NCBI GenBank assembly: GCA_949752745.1
Contig: OX457025.1
Span: forward strand, 53,911,869 to 53,975,868
Reading direction: 5' to 3'
Source of the DNA: Protula sp. h YS-2021
Lineage: Eukaryota; Annelida; Polychaeta; Sabellida; Serpulidae
DNA: 64,000 nt
Shown here: positions 53,401 through 64,000 of the stretch, in pieces
How positions within the stretch are numbered: position 1 is the first letter of the stretch
Layout: every line of letters starts with the position of its first letter
Translations under genes and position numbers: made by a program
Notes under the pieces: model-generated
Told to the model about the DNA's origin: nothing
Database searches by the model: none
The model's input: the letters and a program-made list of their open reading frames with translations, nothing else

Positions 53401-54020
53401 TTTATCGAGTTCTATGCTGTTTGCAACGTTAAGCTGTATTATAGTTCTTGTGTCTCTACGCGGACTGATAATGATGAACGGACGACATTTTTAAACAACT
53501 GATTTGGGTACATATTTTTTCGCACATTTAAAATCTGCTTTTCTAGAACCTTTATGAGTTCAAATTTTACATAATACATTAATACAATATTTCTGTCCAC
53601 TAACAAAACTATATAAAGCTTCATATATCTTCCAAAGAAAAACACAAAACATTAAGTAGCTGTAATAGCGAAAGGTGGTGGAGGGGAGGTGAAAGGATGC
53701 TTTTGCTGCCATTTTTCAAGTGCTTGCTTGTATTTTGCTCTTTGCTGCATCATGCTGAAATTACTAATTAGCTGGAAGAGAGAGGTGCTGGTGTAAAACT
53801 TCCAGAAGGAACTAAGCTAAGCTCATGTCAATTTTAATAAATGGGCTAATGGTAGAGCTGCTTTTAGAGAAACTGTTGATGGGGGCGAGAGTGAAGTTAT
53901 CTTGTGGATTAATAAGAGGGCAAGTCGATTGCAATTAACAAGTTGGCACTAATCCCAGACGAGACACAATGTCTGGCACTGTTAACCCTTGACTGTTACG
54001 CTGCTACAAGTTGATTGCAA
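53401..54020. other. Unassigned AT-rich stretch
   Basis: No recognisable gene. It holds GATTGCAATTAAC near 53928 and GATTGCAATG near 54013, which resemble the palindrome of the family-1 leader, and a G-rich stretch near 53675. It may be terminal sequence of the second YR family, as it adjoins a YR fragment of that family. Confidence 0.4.
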
Positions 54021-54782
54021 TGAACAAGGCTGTGAACACGGCGCGGGAAAGTGGCGTGACTCCATTCTCGGTTTAAAAGGAAAAGAGTGGAGCTTCACAG
54101 GTTTGAAAGGGCTGCTGCAGTTTGGAAACGAGGCAGAGCTGAGATTGCGTTATCCTGTATATGAGGATCACCCGTGCGAGTGAGAAGTCACGGATCGTTT
54201 TTGTGCGCTTCACGCGTACTACAGCGTAAACAGAAGGTTACATCCTTGCGGGATAAATCAGTCCGGCAATTGTGGCTATCCTGCGTACGGGTAAGTAGGG
54301 ACGATTTGTGCAGGAAGATGAAAAACCCAACCAGGCATACAGCTCAAAAACTCAAGTCCAATGTCTGCGAAAAATCGAGCACTGTGCGGAGACTCAGCAG
54401 GATATCCAGGTTAAGTGTTAGCTTTTGCCGGGGTGCCGTTCCACGCTGTGTATCGATGCCTTTCATTAGTGATTTTAGATAGTGGTTATCCTGTAGCGGA
54501 TTATTGAATCCCAGTTCCAGATGGAGCAGTCTGAGGGCTGATAGGTAGCATCTAACTGACTGGGGCTTAAGCGTGTGGCTAAGGAAACATGTGTAACGTA
54601 GCAAAGTTATAGTCTCGGCTGGAGCTGGACGCATGCGGAAATAATGGCAGAAGGCCAGATATGACTTAATGTGGGTTGAATACGCTGCGCGGGTGTTTCT
54701 GCGAGTGCTCACCTGCGGAGGCTTGCGATTTCACCATCCGGAATCTGTGTCTGCTGTACCACTCCTGGAATAGAGATGATGT
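54021..54782 (-). pseudogene. Tyrosine recombinase fragment, second YR family (copy 1)
   Basis: STRRNTRAAYSTHIKSYLAF, FRMRPAPAETITLLRYTCFL, SVRCYLSALRLLHLELG and GIDTQRGTAPRQKL are clear homologues of family 1. The box A arginine region (FLHKSSLL-like) is mutated or broken. The HxxR and Y part is missing, as the copy ends near ENGVTPLSRAVF. Confidence 0.78.
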
Positions 54783-55700
54783 CAAATTCTAGCAGCGAGT
54801 TATCGCTTAAGGTGCCAAAGGCTTTTATCACGGAGTGATCGTACTCTATGTTGTGTGCGATTTTCTATTTATCCAGTGTTGAATGTTTGTATTTTACTGG
54901 TATTGGTTGTGCAAGTCAAATAAATACCCAGATCTTCATTCTAACACTTCTACTGTCACTACAATTCACAAGATACGATAAGTTCTATCCAGTATCGGAT
55001 TTCAATTTACTCAATACCATCTAGTTTTCACAGAACGAACGGTCTTGCTATAAATCCTTTTTTACTTGAACACTATCTGCACAATGATTTTTCACATAAC
55101 TCGATCGTTTTCTCTCATTACTCAAAACAGTACAACTTTGATATTTATTCTAGTGTATATCCTCTTTTTTACTATTTCACTTCACTTCACTTTTGGCTCT
55201 AATTTTGTATCCAAACTGGTCTCCTTCTGTCTCTTAGAATATGTGAAAACCGAGTGCCTCGAACCCCGCGGCTGCCAGCCTTATATACCCTCATGAGGGT
55301 GCCGAAAGTTTGCAAATAGAAACGTTTCCCTCTAAAATTATTGCCCAATCACATCACAGCTTTTTTGTTTACATTTCGTTTGTTTTTATGCCGTTATTGG
55401 GCACTTGGATTTCCCTGTTGTAAAGGTAAATATTTACATTCGGGAAGAGAATTACACTCAACAATTCTATTGGATACACTGGACCACGTGACAGAAAATT
55501 TCAGTAAAAGTCAAGTTCACACGTTTATCCACAAATTTGAACAAAAATTAAAGAATGGTATTCAAATATACCGAAAGCCTTCAAAAGTACATATATGACC
55601 GGTATGAAGAAGTCACCAAAACTTTACAATTAATCCCACCAACGATTCTGATAATTACGTACACAAATCGACCCAAAAATGTCAACTTCTATATTCTGAC
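54783..55700 (-). repeat. Gypsy-2 LTR (3' LTR of copy 5)
   Basis: Ends TCTAGAATTTGA at 54783 and starts TGTCAGAATATAGAAG near 55700 on the minus strand. It abuts the YR fragment without a visible target duplication. Confidence 0.78.
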
Positions 55701-56068
55701 AACAACCCCCCTCTAAGAAAATACTTAAAAGCGTTAGAAAATAACACATTAAAGACGACACAAAGCAAGAGTTACAAATTTGCGCGTTTTCAAAAAAAAA
55801 TTTTCACAAATAAACTTTCTGCTGATAAAACGTACATAATTAGTATAAGATCACGTGACCTGGTGTGAATGACAACTCAAGCTGTAGAAATGCAGAAAAA
55901 AGTAACTAAATTTCTAAAATCGTTAAACGCAGAAGTTGGTAGACGAAACAACCACATTACTATGATCAACTATATACAAGTGTGATAATCGGGCTGTTTA
56001 CACAAAAATGTCACATTCTGCTCAGGTAATTCGCTCCGATGTTTTCGGTTCCCTTGATGGCTTTAATG
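55701..56068 (-). other. 3' UTR and last RNase H codons of Gypsy-2 copy 5
   Basis: UTR matches 43873-44229. At 56068 the RNase H end joins the start of RT, so nearly all RT-RNase H is deleted. Confidence 0.65.
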
Positions 56069-56892
56069 CTCAACCCGGATCGGTTCTTCTGCCGATAGTT
56101 CAATCTTGCGTTCACCTAAATTTGTCCTGTCGTTAACGTCTGTGAAAATGTTGCTAAATTCATGCAAAACCTTCTCAACGTCTTTCCTTTCAGATTCGGA
56201 AAGTTCCGGGTTGACATTCACATCAGCGATTGTCACTGTTTGCTGAGTTTCCGGAAGGGTCACTAAATGCGCTTCATTATGACAGTCATTATCGAGCTCT
56301 GCGACTGCGATGCCCGTGAATGCAGCAATATTCGTGTCGTTTTCATTGTTGTTTTCAACACTTTGTTCGTTGTCGCTGGATTCGTTCTCGCTGGTTTCAG
56401 ACTCAGTTTTATCTTCACTTCTACGCTCAATGTGTCCTTTATGACGATTTGCATGAAAAATCTTCTTTTTTCCCATGAATGTCCACTTCATAATCCATAC
56501 GATTCAAGACTTTCGTTATCTTGTAGGGCCCTTTCCACTGCAAAAACGATTTATTTATTTGCGTCGGAAGCAGCAGGTAAACTCTCTGACCCACTATGAA
56601 TCTGCGGTCTTGTGCCCTTTTGTCGTAGTGATGGCGGTATTTGCCTTGATTCGCCATCAAACTTTCGCGAGCTACGCGGCATGTATCTTCGAGGCGATTT
56701 CGCAGATCGGCGATGTACTGGTACGTGCTAACGACTTCTCCAGTGGAATTTTCTTCAAGCTAAATATTTTTGAAAATGTCTAATGCTTCCGTAAAATAAC
56801 TCAAATGGCGAGAAACCAGTAGATGCTTGCGGTACTTGGCAATAAGCGAAAAAAAAAACATCTGGCAAGTAACGATCCTAGTCTTTTGGTCG
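56069..56892 (-). pseudogene. pol: Integrase C-terminal part and linker, copy 5
   Basis: NQGKYRHHYDKRAQDRRFIV, LLLPTQINKSFLQWKGPYKI, NRMDYEVDIHGKK (GPY/F), the acidic linker, then VNPELSESERKDVEKVLHEF and the beginning of RT. A short frameshift lies near 56450. Confidence 0.8.
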
Positions 56893-57699
56893 CTAGTGGC
56901 ACACGCGAGTCAATATTTTCTTTAATACGCCATTAATTTGCTCGCATAATCCATTACACTTCGGGTGATATGGCGTTGTGAATAGTTGCTTCATTGAAAG
57001 GAGGACTGCGACTTCTTTCATTAAATCCGAAGTGAACTGAATGCCTTGATCGCTGAGTATTTCTCGTGGAAACCCGACTCTACTAAAGACTTGGAGCAAC
57101 GCTTCTACAACTGACACTGTTTCGATGCGTTTGAGTGCGATCGCCTCAGGAAATCGTGTCGCATAATCAACGACGGTCAGTATATAACGGTTGGCGCCTT
57201 CTGCAATTGGAGTTATTGGTCCGATTAGGTCAACTGCGACTCTTTCATTTATGTCGATAAGAGGCATTTCCTCGAGTCGCACTTTGCTAATGCACCCTTT
57301 TGGTACAGTTCGCTGACACACATCGCATGACTGGCAAAAACGCTTGACATCACCAGTTATCCCCGGCCAGTAGAAATTCGACGTTATGCAATCCGTTGTC
57401 TTCTTTGGCGCTAAATGTCCACCGAGAACGGATTCGTGAGCCAACGACATCACCTTTGCACGCAGCGTCTTCGGGAGCACAATTTGCTTCAATTTTATGT
57501 CAACACCATTTCTAGACTCAAAATAGTATCGAGTGAGTAATCCGTCCTTCATAGCGTATCGAAAGGTTCCTCTCTTTCTAGCTTGAAACACTGTCTTCGA
57601 TTCTGCATCAATGTGCAATTTTGTGAGAGTGGCATCTTTCTTCTGCAACTCTTTCAGTTCGTCACGCTTCACATTCTCTAACGTCTCTTCTTGTGTCAC
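56893..57699 (-). CDS. pol: Integrase of Gypsy-2 copy 5, best preserved
   Basis: Open frame of 268 codons, partial at both ends of the natural polyprotein. The HHCC domain has SLAHESVLGGHL and FCQSCDVCQRTVPKG with all four zinc ligands. DDE residues: D in RVAVDLIGPI, D in EILSDQGIQF and E in CNGLCEQINGVL. Nearby blocks YILTVVDYATRFPEAIAL and KQLFTTPYHPKCNG are typical of Ty3/gypsy integrase. It would insert cDNA into chromosomal DNA. Upstream is cut by a PLE at 57756. Confidence 0.82.
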   Translation of the reverse strand: MTQEETLENVKRDELKELQKKDATLTKLHIDAESKTVFQARKRGTFRYAMKDGLLTRYYFESRNGVDIKLKQIVLPKTLRAKVMSLAHESVLGGHLAPKKTTDCITSNFYWPGITGDVKRFCQSCDVCQRTVPKGCISKVRLEEMPLIDINERVAVDLIGPITPIAEGANRYILTVVDYATRFPEAIALKRIETVSVVEALLQVFSRVGFPREILSDQGIQFTSDLMKEVAVLLSMKQLFTTPYHPKCNGLCEQINGVLKKILTRVCH

Positions 57700-57756
57700 G
57701 AGAGGGGTTTTCGGTTGTTTTTCCTTAGCAATTTGTGCGCATGGGGAAACTGCACT

Positions 57757-58351
57757 TGAATTGTCTGCAAAAACGACTAAGCTACATTCAGGAAACAGAA
57801 ACGGTTGATTCTTTTCAAACGATAACTGACACTGAACATTTCTTCCGCAAGGTAAGACTATGAGCTCATTTTGGAAATGAAGAAAATAATCAGTCTAAAG
57901 ATGATGAACAAGTGACTGATGAAATTCCAAAGTTTGAAAAATCTGTCCCTGATTATACACCATCGCATGGCGAGTTTGATTCAGTGAACTCTTTTATCGA
58001 TACATGTCGTCACCAAATACAAAATGTAGATCTACAGAGGTCAATAAAACCACAAAATATATCAAAAGAAGAGACCCAAGCCCTGATTTCGTTAAGAAAT
58101 CGTAACGATATCGTAATCAAGCCAGCCGATAAAGGTGGAGCCGTTTGTGTATGGGATAAAAAGGCATATATTGCAAAAGGTGAAAAACAACTGAATGACT
58201 GTAAATTCTATTCAAAATTAGATGGAGACATAACCTCAAATATTCAAAAAGAAATTGCAGCAGGAATCGGAAATATGATTAAAAATAAGGAACTTTCGCC
58301 ATCAGCAATAAATCTCATCGTCAAATCTCCTCGGTGTTCACAATTCTACTT
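57757..58351 (+). pseudogene. PLE N-terminal and early RT fragment
   Basis: KLSYIQETETVDSFQTITDT-like start, DEIPKFEKSVPDYTPSHGEF, SLRNRNDIVIKPADKGGAVC, KEIAAGIGNMIKNKELSPSA, SPRCSQFY. It ends at an LTR at 58352. One frameshift near 57865. Confidence 0.8.
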
Positions 58352-59570
58352 TGTCACAGTTTGGGTTGTGACGGTTATGGGATCTCCGCGCGTAGGTGCC
58401 AATGGCTTCTCATGGAACGAAAAGACGAACAAATAATACGAAAATGCGCGATATAAAGCAGAACGGCTCGTTATGTCGTGCAGAAACTCCTTTCAACACT
58501 ATTACGTTTATTTTGTCTACTTCGTACAATGTGTTCACATTTATCAAGTTTTTTTTCAAATTATCCAAATTTATGGCTGACTTATTTATATATCATCCAT
58601 TCACCGAGCATCTTACTGTACATTGATTATTCATGCTTTCATTTCCAAAAAGACGTATTCGTAAATATTTATCCATCTATCTTTTTCACAACACTTTTCA
58701 AATACTTTCTTTTTTCATTGGTGCTAACACCATTCGCACCCTATTTCGTTTAGCCTTTATCTTATTTCTGCCTTAGCTCGTAATAAACAGACCCACATCT
58801 GACGTGCGGCCTCCATGCATTCCAAAAACCAACTGCTGATGGAGCAGCAGGCGTGTTCCTTAAATACTTGCTGGCAGAACGGCCGCTGCTAATTAAAAAT
58901 GTAACCAATCAAAGAGCCTCGCGCCAAAACTAAGAACCAATGAGAAAATAACTGCCCAAAAACATATGTTACAAGTGACATAGAGGCCAAAAAGTGACGT
59001 TTTCGGGAAGATCACGAACTCTTCTACAAAATGACTTTCTTGATTATGAACTATTGTATTTCCAAATACTTGAAAATTACACGAAAGTGTGTGCTAGATA
59101 GCACAAAAATTTTCCTCGGCTCAGAAACCGACAAAATGAAAAAAAATTAAACGCAAAAATATTGCCAGGTACACAATCTTGACGCGCCCTACATAATGCT
59201 ATGTAAAACTTGAAATTTCGACATAGATTTCTGAAGATATCCGGTATACTTGATATATAAGTAAATTTTTAGATGACCCAAAACCTAACAAAACGACATC
59301 AAACGAACTTGAAACTATTTCCATCGTGTTGACTACATCAAGATCCCCCAAATCCTAAACCGATCGCCGCGGTCCTATCACGCTTTATACCCAATGCAGC
59401 ACATCAACAAATGCACTCGTCCATTCCTCACCCAAATGAAGGGAAACACTGCACCGAAGGGCGCCACTCGGCACTCACTTGCGTCCCGCACCACAACAAA
59501 CAGTGTGGAATACAAACTGAATCACAAGCACGCTCAGAACACTCAAAACGTTGAACACGATATTCGGACA
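58352..59570 (-). repeat. Gypsy-1a LTR, minus strand
   Basis: It starts TGTCCGAATATCG at 59570 and ends CAAACTGTGACA at 58352. It matches the first 1.1 kb of 29179-30471 but stops about 195 bp short of the GGCTAACA end. A TATTTAAGG-like promoter site lies near 58858-58866 on the minus strand. Confidence 0.75.
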
Positions 59571-59758
59571 GCTACTCCTCCTTTTAAGAAAACACCCTGT
59601 TGTTTTCTAAAAAAATAAATTTTCAGAATGTGCTAACTCCGCTATTGAAGCGTCTTAATACAGCTCCTGTTCACAATGTATTATGCAATGAAAACCATTA
59701 AATTGACAAAATACATAGTACGAATTAACAGCGAAGTCATAATCAGAAATGTCACTGG
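59571..59758. other. Spacer, no gene seen
   Basis: AT-rich. Probably 3' UTR of the following minus-strand gypsy fragment. Confidence 0.4.
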
Positions 59759-60835
59759 TTACAGTGTACTCATGTAGTCAGCATCAACATTATCGATGCC
59801 CTTTATCGCTTTAATGTCAAAGCTGTAGTTCTGTAAACATAGTGCCCATCGCATAAGTCGTCCGCCTTCGGTCTTGCCTTTCCCTATGTATGCAAGCGGA
59901 GCGTGATCGGTTTCAAGTGTAAAATGTCTGCCATAGAGATATTTTGCAAATTGCGTCACTCCGAACACAATGGCCAAACTCTATGACCGAATAGTTCTTC
60001 TCCCGAGGCAACAGGTTTTTGCTTGCGTAGGAAATGGGAAATGTTCTATCCTCATGCTGCTGCAGAAGAACTGCACCGATTCCAGTGTCTGAAGCAAATC
60101 GTTTATTGAAGTCCGGTAGGCGAAGAATGGGCGAACTCGTCAATAGCTGTTTAAGTTTACAGAATGCTGTTTGTTGCGGTTTTTCCCATTCCACCTTGCT
60201 TGGCCGACTTTCTTGACTAGATCTGCCAATGGCGACGCGATTTCAGCAAAATTCGCTATGAATTTGCGATAGTAGTCTGCAAGTCCTAGAAATGAGCGAA
60301 TCTGCCTTTTGGTCGTTGGCTGGGGTGCATTCCTGAGCTTCCATCTGCATCACACCTTTGCCGACCACGTGTCACGTAAAGTGTACGTTGTCATAACCGA
60401 TGAAGCATTTCGACGGACGAATGGTAAGCTTCGCGGCACGGATCCGTGTAAAAAGGTCACGGAGTACCTCTAAGATCCGTTCCCAATCTTCGGTGTGTGG
60501 TAGCAGATCATCAACGTAATTATCAATGTTCGTGGTGCCATCCAGCAGTTTTCACATAACTCTGTTGAACGCCGCTCCAGAATTCACCAAACCGAAGGCA
60601 TTACGTCGAAACTGATAAGATCCGTTTGACGTAGAGAATGCAGTGTATTTTCTTGACGTCTCGCTTATAGAAATTTGCCAATAGCCTTTGGTGAAGTCAA
60701 TCTTAGAAAATACTTTGGGTCCGTGTCAAACTTGGTCACTGCATTCAGGCGTCTATAATCAACACAAAAGCGATTCGATCCGTTTTTTACCAGAACAATA
60801 GGCGAATTATGCTCGACTTTCCGATGATTCCGGTT
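59759..60835 (-). pseudogene. pol: RT-RNase H of a Gypsy-2-like copy (copy 6)
   Basis: RT has NIDNYVDDLL (YVDD intact) and a block resembling FLGLADYYRKFIANFAE. RNase H has ISYASKNLLPREKNYSVI and LETDHAPLAYIGKG, ending VDADYMSTL and a stop at 59759. Sequence is more diverged from copies 3-5. Cut at 60835 by an LTR. Confidence 0.78.
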
Positions 60836-61984
60836 TGTCAGAATATAGAATTTTACATTTTTGGGTCGATTTGTGTACGTAATTGTCAGAATCGTTGTTT
60901 TGGGATTAATTGTAAGGTTTTGGTGACTTCATAGTCACACCGCTCATATATGTAACTCTTAAGGCTTTGGGTATGTTTGAATACTATTTTCAATTTTTGT
61001 CCAAATTTGTGGATAAACGTGTAAGCTTGCTTTTTGTGAAGTATTTTGCATCATAGTTCCTTGCTGTGCATTGTACTTTTAATACGCATCGATATTGTAA
61101 AGCATTGGTTTTTAAATCTTAAGATTTGTCACATTATAGTAACTTTTTAGTAAACGGGAGCGAAATAAAAAGTGGGCCGAAATTTTCTGTCACATGGTTC
61201 AGTGTATCCAATAGAATTCTTGAGTGTAATTCTCTTACCGAATGCAAATATTTACTTTTACGACAGGGAACTGCAAGTGCCCAATAACGGCATGAAAACA
61301 AAATGTAAACAAAAAAGCTGTGACGTGATTCGGTGGTAATTTAGCAGGGAAACGTTTCTATTGGCAAGCTTTCGGCACCCTCACATGGGTATATCAGACG
61401 GGTCAGCCGCGGGGTTCGAGGCACTCGGTTTTCACAGATTCTAAGAGGCAGAAGGAAACCAGTTTGGATACAAAATTAGCAGGAAAATGAAGTAAAGTGA
61501 AACAGTAAAAAAGAGAGGATATATATTAGAATAATGATTAAAGTTGTACTGTTTTGAGCAAAGAGAGAGAACGATCGAGTTATGTAAAAAATCATTGTGC
61601 AGATAGCGTTCAAGTAAAAGGATTTAGCAAGACTGTTCGTTGTGTGAAAATTAGAGCGTATTGAGTAAATTGAAATCAGATACTGGATAGAACTTAGCGA
61701 AATTTGCTAAAGTGAAAATAACTTTAAGGTTGGAATAAATGTTTAAAACACTCAGCTGCTAAGAAAAGAATTGTTGTATATTGTGGATGTTGTGAATTGT
61801 ACCGACAATAAAACAGAGAATGAATATCTGGATATTTATTTGCCTTGCACAAACAAGATATAAAAAAAAGAAATAATACGATAACTTTGAGTAAAATAGA
61901 GAACAGCATTAAACAAGATAAAATATCACCCCGTGATAAAAGTCTTTGACACCTTAAGCGATAATCCGCTGCTAGACTTTGACA
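60836..61984 (+). repeat. Complete solo Gypsy-2 LTR
   Basis: 1149 bp from TGTCAGAATATAG to CTAGACTTTGACA, giving the 5'-TGTC...GACA-3' ends of the family. No internal region on either side in this orientation and no matching flanks. A TATA-like ATGGGTATATCAG lies near 61385. Confidence 0.82.
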
Positions 61985-62090
61985 CATAGCAACGCCACAA
62001 TTTTGTAAAATATGTGCCTGAAGAAGACTGTATCAGTCGAAAATTCGTAAAATATTAAAACATAACACTTAAAGAGACTTTTTTTTAATG
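61985..62090 (+). mobile_element. PLE 3' UTR fragment with hammerhead-like motif
   Basis: It matches the PLE 3' end (CATAGCAACG... to CACTTAAAGAGAC). The motif CTGAAGA, GACTG/CAGTC stem, GAAA is intact at 62018-62042. Confidence 0.7.
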
Positions 62091-62103
62091 CGGCCTCAGA
62101 ATA

Positions 62104-62107
62104 TATA

Positions 62108-62180
<73 letters not shown>
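62104..62180. repeat. (TA)n microsatellite
   Basis: About 35 near-perfect TA repeats with one AGTA interruption near 62108. Confidence 0.95.
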
Positions 62181-62181
<1 letters not shown>

Positions 62182-62185
62182 TACT

Positions 62186-62855
62186 GACCGTAGTTCATTA
62201 TGCGATACGATACCATGAGGCGATCGCACTCAAACGCATCGAAACAGTGCCAGTTGCAGAAGCGTTACTCGAAGTCTTCAGTAGAGCCGGATTTCGACGA
62301 GAAATACTCAGCGATCAATGCACACAGTTCACTTTTGATTTAATGAAAGAAGTCGAACGCTATACAATCCGAAGTGCAATGGACTATGCGAGCGAATTAA
62401 TGGCGTATTAAAGAAGATGTTGTCGCGCATGTGTCTGGGATCGTTACTTACCAGCCGTTTTGTTCACTTATCGCGAAGTACCACAAGCATCTACTGGTTT
62501 CTCGCCATTTGAGTTACTGTACGGAAGCAAAATACGTGGACCGTTAGACATTTTGAAAGATATTTGGCTTGAAGAAGATTCCACTAGAGAAGTCCATAGC
62601 ACGTACCAGTACATGGCCCATCTGCGAAATCGCCTCGAAGATACATGCTGCGTAGTGCGCAAAAGTTTGATGTCGAATCAAGGCAAATACCGCCACCACT
62701 ACGACAAAAGGGCAAAAGACCGCAGATTTGTAGTCGGTCAGAAAGTTTGTCTGCTGCTTCCGACGCAAAGCAATAAATTATTATTGCAGTGGAAAGAGCC
62801 CTACAAGATCGCGAATGTCTTGAATCGTGTGTATTATGAAGTGGACATTCATGGA
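62186..62855 (+). pseudogene. pol: Integrase fragment of Gypsy-2 (copy 7)
   Basis: Core end (EILSDQCTQFT-like, NGVLKKMLS-like) in broken frames, then an open part from about 62460: YREVPQASTGFSPFELLYGS, LRNRLEDTCCVVRKSL, QWKEPYKIANVLNRVYYEVD (GPY/F with G changed to E). It stops in the module at a 25-bp LTR start fragment. Confidence 0.78.
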
Positions 62856-62880
62856 TGTCAGAATATAGAATTTGCATTTT
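62856..62880 (+). repeat. 25-bp Gypsy-2 LTR start fragment
   Basis: TGTCAGAATATAGAATTT, the exact LTR terminus, then a break into YR-element sequence. Confidence 0.65.
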
Positions 62881-63662
62881 CTGGGAAAGTGGCGTGACTC
62901 CATTCTCGGCTTGAAAGGAAAACAGTGGGGCGTTTTCCTGGGCTTCACAGGTTTGAAAGAACTGCTGTAGTGCGGAAACGGGGCCGAACTGAGATTGCGT
63001 TATCCTGGGTATGGGGATCACCAGTGCGCGGGAGAAGTCACGGAGCATTTTTGTACGTTTGACTCCTACTAGAACGCCATCGGAACAGAAGGTTACATCC
63101 TTGCGGCATATATCAGTCCGGAAATCGTGGCTATCCTGCGTACGGGTAAGTAGTGACGTTTTGCGCAGGACGGTAAAAACTCAACCAGGCATGCAGCAGA
63201 AAAACACAAGTCCAATATCTGCGAAAAATCGAGCACTGTGCGAAACTCAGCAGGATATCCAGGTTAAGTGGTAGCTTTTGCCGGGGTGCCGTTCCACGCT
63301 GTGTATCGATGCCTTTCATTAGTGATTTGAGATAGTGGCTATCCTGTAGCGGACTATTGCATCCCAGTTCCAGATGGAGCAGTCTGAGGGCTGATAGGTA
63401 GCATCTAACTGACTGGATCTTAAGCGTGCGGCTAAGGAAACACGTGTAACGTAACAAAGTTATAGTCTGGGCTGGAGCTGGACGCATGCGGAAATAATGG
63501 CAGAAGGCCAGATATGAATTGATGTGGGATGAATACGCTGCGCGGGTGTTTCTGCGAGTGCTCACCTGCGGAGGCTTGCGATTTCACTATCCAGAATCTG
63601 TGTCTGCCGTACCACTCCTGGAACAGAGATGACATAGCGCTGCTTGACATGTGGTAGCCCAC
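62881..63662 (-). pseudogene. Tyrosine recombinase fragment, second YR family (copy 2)
   Basis: STRRNTRAAYSSHINSYLAF, SVRCYLSALRLLHLELG, GIDTQRGTAPRQKLPLNLDI, a frameshift near 63240, then LRDFSRALVIPIPRI and ENGVTPLS. HxxR and Y are missing; the copy ends at 62881. It overlaps the pol end as in family 1. Confidence 0.8.
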
Positions 63663-64000
63663 ATGAGTGAAGCTGACATGTGCTAGTGCATGCGTAGCGT
63701 GCGGGAGGCTGGAAAGCCTCGAGATTGAGTCCGGTAGTTAATTTGCTTTGGTATTTATATATGATGCACAAACTTTAATATGACATTAAACACATAACAG
63801 CATTATATTACACAATATATCCGATGACATAACACTTTTAATCCTTCCCTGGCTCATAGCACAGAGGGTGAACGTATTATCCGTAAATACTTGCACTTTT
63901 CTGGTAGCACAGAGCGGCGCCGAACGGCACAGAGCTAGGTAATCTGCTGTGAGTTCTTTCGTGTTGATATGCTGCTGGGTCATGGTGGGCATGTCGACAG
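63571..64000 (-). pseudogene. pol: RNase H end of pol, second YR family, runs off window
   Basis: QQHINTKELTADYLAL and VQVFTDNTFTLCAMSQGRIK carry the RNase H E and D motifs. A stop near 63786 is followed by ASYINTKAN-like, LPDSISRL-like, SSLFQEWYGRHRFW. The upstream part is beyond 64000. Confidence 0.78.

Noticed and set aside
53439..53645. 68-residue ORF in the unassigned stretch
   Set aside because: AT-rich, no motif, no context supporting a gene.
58346..59576. CTACT on both sides of the LTR as a target-site duplication
   Set aside because: The matches sit one base away from each LTR end, and the interrupted PLE does not continue on the far side.
61972..62229. ORF with a long YIYIYI run
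   Set aside because: A translation of the TA microsatellite.
1..64000. tRNA, rRNA or host protein-coding genes
   Set aside because: I looked for them in both strands and saw none; tRNA-like similarity is limited to the primer binding sites.

Overview
The window reads as a transposon graveyard from a metazoan, probably invertebrate, nuclear genome. I see no host gene, rRNA, tRNA or CRISPR array. Nearly every base belongs to four repeat classes: (i) a tyrosine-recombinase (YR) retrotransposon of the DIRS order, Ngaro/PAT-like, in at least seven copies (A-G), plus two fragments of a second YR family; (ii) Ty3/gypsy-type LTR retrotransposons of two families; (iii) Penelope-like elements (PLEs) with a GIY-YIG endonuclease; (iv) a purine-rich satellite of about 93 bp. 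Missing ATG starts, AATAAA signals, TATA-containing LTRs and a tRNA-Pro-type primer site rule out a bacterial reading. The host lineage cannot be fixed from sequence alone.

Layout. 1-4455: copy A of the YR element (gag, RT/RNase H, YR, terminal repeats). 4456-5395: satellite. 5396-7759: second copy of a 2.8-kb tandem duplication (truncated copy B plus satellite). 7760-14694: a composite minus-strand insertion into that satellite (truncated copy C, an inverted terminal segment, near-complete copy D). 14695-18144: main satellite array. 18145-28895: copies E (+), F and G (- and head-to-tail), with PLE 3' ends at 18145-18598 and 22008-22957. 29179-36247: Gypsy-1 (+). 35267-39938: a large LTR-PLE/PLE-LTR palindrome. 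39938-52018: Gypsy-2 copies in both orientations with a PLE insertion. 52019-53400: PLE. 54021-54782: second-family YR fragment. 54783-57756: Gypsy-2 copy 5. 57757-62180: PLE, LTR and gypsy fragments plus a TA microsatellite. 62186-64000: gypsy integrase fragment, then second-family YR element running off the edge.

The main YR element can be reconstructed from several copies. It has split direct repeats in the order A1-gag-pol-YR-B1-A2-B2, with shared A of 340 bp and B of 135 bp. Gag and pol lie in one frame separated by a single UAG, and YR overlaps the pol end in the -1 frame without an ATG, so expression looks retrovirus-like. Copy D alone keeps the RT box YLDD, but its gag has a nonsense codon. 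Copy A has an intact gag, but YLDD is changed to YLYN. Junctions in the window (B joined directly to A1, an inverted A2, insertion without target duplication) match YR recombination through circular DNA.

The gypsy elements have the unusual domain order gag-PR-IN-RT-RH, the Gmr1-type arrangement, seen in Gypsy-1 and in Gypsy-2 copy 4. All copies carry disabling mutations. In five places the RT catalytic motif itself is hit.
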